Positions 57,964 to 64,000 of a DNA stretch of 64,000 bases are shown here, one piece after another. The stretch is taken from positions 8,638,501 to 8,702,500 of the forward strand of contig JAJFZO010000747.1 of the NCBI GenBank assembly GCA_021397835.1, read 5' to 3'. Within the stretch, counting starts at the first letter, position 1, and the number at the start of each line of letters is the position of its first letter. The DNA is from Moringa oleifera. Lineage: Eukaryota; Streptophyta; Magnoliopsida; Brassicales; Moringaceae. Below the pieces are notes generated by a model. It saw nothing but the letters and a program-made list of their open reading frames with translations, was not told where the DNA came from and did no database searches. Position numbers and translations under genes: made by a program.

Positions 57964-58412
57964 AATTTATAGTTATTGCTTTTCTAACCAAGCGACCCTT
58001 GTCCTTCTCCTTAGTTTCCAAACTAGTAGAATCATAGGACATCAAAAGTGGGAAGTTGATTATTGGTTTTTATTCCTCACTTTGGTATAGGTGAATTGGG
58101 TTTGTTCAATTCTTGGGAAGAAAAAGGATCCACTAGGAATCAATGGAAAGACTGAAGCTGTCTCTCTTCATTAGCCTGAAGGAATTTCACTAGTCTTATT
58201 CAAGAAATAGAAGAATCCAAAAAAAAAAAAAAAAGGCTTACTCTTTAGGTAGGATCGATGGATATAGTCTAATGGCTAAAGCTTTTGCTAGCTTCTTATA
58301 GACTAAACTCTCTTCTCTTTAGGCTTTGAGTTGTTTTTAGGTGGGATGATAGAGTTTTTCTGTGCCACTAGAGGTGACAAAGTTCATTCAGTGCCTACAA
58401 TGAGGCACGACC
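57964..58412. other. Unassigned flank
   Basis: A 15-base A run is at about 58,218-58,233. No gene is recognised. The region ends at the left end of the next CACTA element. Confidence 0.4.
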
Positions 58413-58440
58413 TACAACAAAAGAGGAAAACTTACATTTT

Positions 58441-58810
58441 AGCCCTTTTTCATAATAAAAAAGTTAGCTTTTAGCAATGGATTTATCTGTTGCTAAAGGG
58501 AAAAAAATTTGTTGCTAAAAAATATAATGACAGATTAGCGATAGATTTTATCAGTAGCAAAATAGTTATCGCAAAAAAAAAAAAAAATAGCAATCGATTT
58601 TAATGGTCGTCGCTAATTTAACGATTGATTATTTGTCGTCACTATTTTTGAGACCGATTACAATCAATCGTTAACACGTTGTGTTATAGCGATGATTTAA
58701 CGATTGATTTGATGACCAACTACAATCAGTCGCTAATTATAATGACTGATTTATCGAGTGACTCTGATTGGTCGATAGAAATCTAATGACTAAACAAATC
58801 AATCACTAAA
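58441..58810. repeat. Subterminal repeats of the right-hand CACTA element
   Basis: Short direct and inverted motifs of two kinds: TTGCTAAA/TTAGCAA near the tip, and AACGATTGATT / AATCAATCGTTA farther in (58,618, 58,663, 58,690 and onward). They differ in sequence from the arrays of the other two CACTA elements here, so this is a third family. Confidence 0.75.
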
Positions 58811-58984
58811 AAATAATTAATTTTAAATTATATAAAAATTTTCAAAATATGTGCTACATAAAATAAAAATTAAATGCAACTTGTTTTCCATTACTCATAA
58901 ATAAAAATTACATTAACAAAACTAGACATTCTGTTCAGTGAAAAAATGACATCTATGAATCAGGCAATGTTGAAGGTGCATTTC

Positions 58985-60530
58985 TCAAAAGGAGAGCCTC
59001 TATTATGTGAATGCACTCTTTCATATCAAGCTCTCTCTCTAAGCGCTCTTGCATATCGCTCTCGTAACGTAAGTGACCATGCTCTCTCACCTTATGCTCC
59101 TCATCCAATCATTCTTTTATAGCTTTACACTTTAACTCTATGCGCTCTTCCATGGCCTTCATCTGACTGCCCATATCTTGCATGACTACATCATTAATAG
59201 AGCATCCATTACTAGACCTATCACTTGAATACCATGAATGAGCTTGACTGCAAATCTTGCACACCCAACGCTTCTTCTCTCCACATATAGCCTCATAGTA
59301 GAGCTTAGTGCAGTTTACCTTAAGCATGTCAGAAGATCCCTCATCCGGTTGAGAAGTTAAAGCAGCTAATTCCTCGAAGCATTTTTACAATAAAGCAGTT
59401 TGTTAACTTACTCGTTAGCTACACTAAATAGTGAAGTAAAAAAGATAACATAATTTTAGTTATTTATTAATGTTAAAGATAATTAACTTATATTAATTTG
59501 TTGGTCACGTTCATCTATGAACTTATCGGGATTGGACTTCTTAGAATGGGTCTACTTAAAAAGCTCTATTGTAATAGGCTCACGACCTAACTCCTATGTC
59601 TAAAAAAATATATATTTTAAAAATAATAATATTATTTTTATTTATATTTATGTAAGTAATTTAATCATCATACGTACCAAGCGTCGATAATGGCTCTGTA
59701 ATGAACATGAACTGGCACTATATCTAGAAAGATCTGACTCGAGTCCACCTGTCTTACTCCGTCAAGTGTGAGACATAATCTCACACTTTTTTCTATACTT
59801 TGGTCGGTTCCATTCTATCTGCCCCTGCTCTTATATAGTATCTAAGACAAATTAAAGTTTATTTCTTACTTTATGATGATATGCATACATCAATTTAGCA
59901 TATTGGTCCATAGCATGAGCCTCCCATGCAGCCTTTACCGCTCCATTTATTTTCTCATCACATGTAAAGTATTTCTTCCAAAAAATAAAGAAGATTAGTA
60001 TGTTAATTATAATGTAAAATATTTTTTATGCTAAATAATTACTAGTATCTTGAATTCTTCAAAAAAAAAAAAAATGTTTGGCTTCTTGAGAAACCACTCT
60101 TTATGTGTACCCACATGGATTGACTTTATCTTGAAAGATCTTATAAATCTTCGCTGAACATATATGTGAAGGTTCAATCCTATCAAATTAGATAATAAGA
60201 CAATAGGCAATAAGTAATAGTGATCAAATTTATAAAGATAATGATACAAAATGCATAAAAACATTAATCATGAATACTTACGTGTTATTCTTTGTAAAGA
60301 TCTAATGTTTACCTATACTTTGCAAACTTGCTAAGCTAGACATCCTAATAGCAGCAAAACTAGAAGAACCTAAAGTAAAGAGGGCAAAGCCATCTGTGGG
60401 TATAGACGCTCCATGTGGAGATGGTGCAGCTGCATCCACCTTTTTATCTTGAATAGAAGGATCTCTCCCTCTAGAGTACTCACTTAATCTCCCTGTGGAG
60501 TTACCTCATCTCCCTTGACCTCTTATTTAA
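58985..60530 (-). pseudogene. PF03004-like CACTA second gene, decayed
   Basis: The clearest part is at 59,327-59,040: YGLGSQAHSWYSSDRSS-type sequence, then VVMQDMGSQMKAMEERIELK and, after a stop, a Lys/Glu-rich coiled-coil that ends near 58,985. This is the family's usual C-terminal architecture. Upstream fragments at 59,700-60,260 look like further exons, interrupted by introns or damage. The gene lies directly 3' of TNP2 on the same strand. Confidence 0.6.
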
Positions 60531-60744
60531 GTATGTCTATAAAAGTTAATATGATAACTGCAGTTCTATAAAAAAATTTGGCAAAATCTCCCCTAAAAAT
60601 TAAACTAAAACCACTTAAATACACGATGAAAATACAATATAATGAATAAGTAAATTATACAACACCTATTTCATAAAATTATATTATCTAAAACATAATA
60701 TTCAATAATTCAAATAACAAATTTTTTTATAAATATAACTAATC

Positions 60745-63700
60745 ATCATCTTCAAAGTCTTCCTCTTCCTCTTGCTCTTCCACTTCATCATCCTTTTCTT
60801 CAATAAGATCACTTTCAAAATTTGACTCCAGCATGTCTGCTTCCTTATCATCAATATCTATTAATGTCCTACTTGGACCATCAGGGATATAAGATGATCA
60901 TTCGCACCATTCTTAATTTGATGGCATCTCTTTCATTATTTTCAAAAGAAGCATCCTAGATTGATCCACCAGTGAAATTAAAGTCTGGAAGTTCAATGAC
61001 AGATCTAGTCTTTAATTTGCAAATAGCCTACCAGTCACACTTATCACGTCTTAAGTTTGGATAAGGAACATAATAAACTTAAGCAGCTTGTGAGGCCAAG
61101 ACAAATGGCTCATATTTATCCAATCTCCATATGTGATTGACATCCACTAGATTATATGATTTATGTACTTTAGTGCCTACATTCGGTGTAAGATCAAAGC
61201 ATTCACACTGAAACAAAATGGTTCTCTTGATTGGTAATGCTGCGTATTCTACGTCTCCATCAATATACTAAAATATTCATTTTCATCTACATTATAGTTG
61301 GATCTTTTAATACAAACTCTACTGCTCATTGTTGATCTATTTAAACCATGTCTTTCAGTGTGAAATTTATACCTATTAACATAAGATCCATGGTAGGACT
61401 TCACAGATCATAACGGACTTTTTGTAACATCCTTGATAAAGTTATTATCAACAAAGTTTAGTGGGTCATGTACTTGTAAATATTAAAACTTTTATCATTT
61501 AACTATATATATTTACAAAAAAACGAATAATAATTTAAAAGAATAGATTATAAGTACACATGTATAGATTTAACCGATTTGAAAATTGAAGCTTTAAATG
61601 ATTGTCAACCTCACAATCAGTTATGCATGGACACTGTTCATGCAATTGAGAAATACAAATCCTACAAAACAATAATTTAAAAAAGAAGATCATTGGCAAG
61701 GAAGATTTTTATGTGCGAATGACTAAGTGAATTGCTATGATTGAGGCATGAGATACATACTCCATGAAAGGTTTGACATCAAGACAGTTCAACAAAACAT
61801 ATATATGAGTGACTTCATATTCTTCCTCTATCAAATATCTAGATTTTTCTTTTTCAAATGCTTGACCAAGATGTCTAAAGATGGATAGATTTCCTTCATG
61901 CTCTTTTGAATCATAATTACTATCATCGTTCCGTGGCACTCTTCGATGTCGTGTGTTGACATGTGGCTCGAAATAATATGAACAAAACGATGATGCCTCT
62001 TCATTCAAATATGCATTGCATATTGATCCTTTCAATTTTGCTTTACTTTTGACATTGTTTTTTTAACTTTCATAACTACCTAAAATGACAATTGAGGATA
62101 ATCAAACAATTATGTGATTAAAATAAATGATCAAGTAATGAAGCAATTGAAATGACAAACTATTTAATTACATCAAATTATGATTAATACCTTTAAAATG
62201 GATACATCCATCAATACTATAATGGACCAGCTATCTTTGCTTCATAAGCCAAGTGAACTAGAAGATGTTCTATTGATCAAAGAAGTTTGGGGGAAATATA
62301 TGCTTGAGTTTACAAAAAATTATAGGGATCTCATTCTCAAGTCGTCCTATATCTTCAACTCGAATAGTAGTTGATGTAAGTTTAAAAAACTTGCTTAACT
62401 CTGTTAGTACCTGCCATACATTAGTTGGCAACAGTTCATGGAATGCGATGGTAGTAATCACTGCATAAAAACATGATAGTCATGACTTTTCATCCCTAAC
62501 AACTTATGTTTCCTCATATCCACACACCTTGCCATGTTTGATGCATATCTATGAGGAAATCTTAGATTATTCACCCACTCACATAATGTTTCTCTACTTA
62601 CTTTGTCAAGGGTGTAACAAGTTTTGGTATTTCTTAGTTATCGCATTCCTCTCTAACTCAGGGCATTTGCAAAATGGTTTTAAGTCTTCCCTTAACTTTG
62701 CATTATCCTTAGTTTTTCCTTCTAAATTCATGATTATGTTAAACACGTTATTGAAAATATTTTTCTCTATGTGCAGGACATTGAGATTGTGTCATATTAA
62801 GTTGGTACTCCAATAAGGTAGATCCCAAAATATGCTTCGTTTTCAACCGCATGTCTTGCAAATAAGACAATTTATCTGATCATGTCCAACTTTTGTAACC
62901 TTTTTAAGTCCTAGTTGATCTACTTCATGTAGTAATTCATACCATATTTAATAAGATGAGCTATTCTTCTTATTATTTTATTCTTAATGAATATAGTTTT
63001 ATTCTTTTGAAATGAATGATCTTTCGGTAAGAACTTATGATGGTTATCAAACCAAGACTACTTTTGTCCATTGGGAAGGATAAATGCATCTTAATATTCT
63101 TTACAATAAGAACAAGCTAGTCTTCTTGATGTACTCCAACCAAACAACATCGAATAGGCAGGGAAATCACTAATGGTCCACATTAGAGCTACTTTCATGA
63201 TGAAGTTTTGATTGAAAGAGATATAATATTTGGGCACCTCAACATCCTACAACATTTGTAACTCTACTATCAAAGGCTACAGGTAGACACCTATTCTTTT
63301 TTTTAGATTCATTGGTCCAAGAATGATCACAGTTAGAAATATGTACTCCTCATTCATGCATATCCAAGGGGGTAAGTTATATGACGTGACTATTACTTGC
63401 CATGAAGAATATTGTTGTCCTGATTGACTAAATGGTTGAAAGCTATCAGTGTTTAAACCTATTTTGACATTCCTACATTTAGTAGCAAAAAATGGATGAC
63501 ATTGATTAATATGCATCCAAGCAAGAGAGTCAGAGCAATGATGCATGACACCATTTTCAATTTCGTGTTATGCATGCCATCTCATATTCTTCGCCATGGC
63601 TTCCGATGCATATGGTCTTTGTAAGTGTGGACTGAGAGGAAAATAACAAATCTTCTTATATGGAGCAAGAGTTTTTTATTTTTTAGATCCTCATTTTCAT

Positions 63701-64000
63701 CTCATAAATCGTGCAGATGATCATAAAACTTACAACAACTTAAGTCACCGTCTTGACCCTAATATATCATGCATCCATTCTTATAAGAATGGATTTTCTC
63801 AACTTGTACACCCATATGTTGTAAGTGTTTCTTTGTATTGTAAAAATTTTCACTCATTAAATTATCAACTGGCATTATCTCTTTCATTAATTGACAAATA
63901 TCATCGTAACACCTTTCAGAAATATGATGTTTTTACTTTATGTTCAACATTATAGCAATAGTAGACAATTTTGAATGGTTTTGACACCTATCCCATAACT
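60745..64000 (-). pseudogene. TNP2-type CACTA transposase, partial and decayed
   Basis: From the window edge downward the minus strand gives HLQHMGVQVEKIHSYKNGCM (near 63,800), a clear 89-codon block at 63,546-63,277 (DSLAWMHINQCHPFFATKCR, SSWQVIVTSYNLPPWICMNE, YIFLTVIILGPMNLKKR), MWTISDFPAYSMLFGWS (about 63,170) and RFPHRYASNMARCVD with MKSHD near 62,500-62,560. DUF4218 follows (FHELLPTNVWQVLTELSKFF, FCKLKHIFPPNFF at 62,450-62,270; GSICNAYLNEEASSFCSYYF at about 62,030), then DUF4216 (EPFVLASQAA, VYYVPYPNLR near 61,050-61,110) and a strongly acidic tail at 60,760-60,850. Stops and shifts are scattered through it. The N-terminal transposase-associated domain lies beyond the window. Confidence 0.9.

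Larger units (their letters stand above)
58413..64000 (-). mobile_element. CACTA element, left (3') portion, continues beyond the window
   Basis: The left end CCTACAACAAAAGAGG (58,413) is a near match to CACTACAACAAAA. Inside it come subterminal repeats of an AATCGATTG/CAATCAATCG type, then a PF03004-like gene and a TNP2 gene, both on the minus strand. This repeats the layout at 0.74-7.9 kb. The 5' part and the right terminus lie outside the window. Confidence 0.75.

Noticed and set aside
57653..58045. Minus-strand 130-codon frame as a gene
   Set aside because: It overlaps the trnN copy and has no family resemblance; likely chance in less AT-rich organellar DNA.
58255..58325. TATAGTCTAATGGCTAAAGC as the start of a tRNA
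   Set aside because: There is an A-box-like phrase but no B-box and no foldable cloverleaf downstream.

Overview
This is a stretch of nuclear chromatin from a flowering plant, most likely a eudicot. The evidence is the strongly AT-rich base composition, plant-specific transposons of the CACTA (En/Spm), PIF/Harbinger, Ty1/copia and Ty3/gypsy classes, decayed copies of plant gene families (CC-NLR, CXE carboxylesterase, WSD acyltransferase, NDR kinase, calmodulin-like), and inserted mitochondrial and plastid DNA. The species cannot be named from the sequence alone. I found no intact, clearly host-encoded gene. The region looks like old, gene-poor, probably methylated chromatin: many stop codons sit where C-to-T or G-to-A change of a Gln, Arg or Trp codon would put them.

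Layout. 0.74-15.06 kb: a large degenerate CACTA element, with genes on the minus strand (TNP2-type transposase at 4.5-7.9 kb, PF03004-like second gene at 1.85-4.4 kb), subterminal repeats at both ends, an AT-rich tandem array at 8.9-10.0 kb and a promoter-like duplicated leader at 12.8-13.4 kb. 15.07-15.89 kb: part of another TNP2 gene. 15.89-18.05 kb: a 2.16-kb element with Harbinger-like ends that carries pieces of two unrelated host genes (a Pack-type element). 19.9-26.3 kb: pseudogenes of a carboxylesterase and a calmodulin-like protein, then a Ty3/gypsy pol relic. 26.4-33.2 kb: two related CACTA-like ends, a DUF1985 (Ulp1-family) relic, a copia gag relic, an NLR coiled-coil relic, a mitochondrial rrn18 fragment and a PF03004-like relic. 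33,696-37,495: a well-preserved 3.8-kb non-autonomous CACTA element with a TAG target duplication, whose three exons join in frame into a short chimeric protein (transposase-associated domain plus Ulp1 C-terminus). 37.5-44.5 kb: unassigned sequence, an NDR-kinase pseudogene, and copia and gypsy relics. 44.8-58.4 kb: a composite organellar block (mitochondrial cox3; plastid trnI-trnA-rrn23; trnN) interrupted by a minus-strand copia relic. 58.4-64.0 kb: the 3' half of another CACTA element, running off the window.

How the parts work together. The two large CACTA elements share one layout: the PF03004-like gene lies 3' of TNP2 on the same strand. Both are broken, so any movement of the intact-looking 3.8-kb element would need transposase supplied from elsewhere. 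The most unusual objects are the chimeric CACTA gene, the tRNA-like modules beside the subterminal repeats, and the two-gene Pack element.
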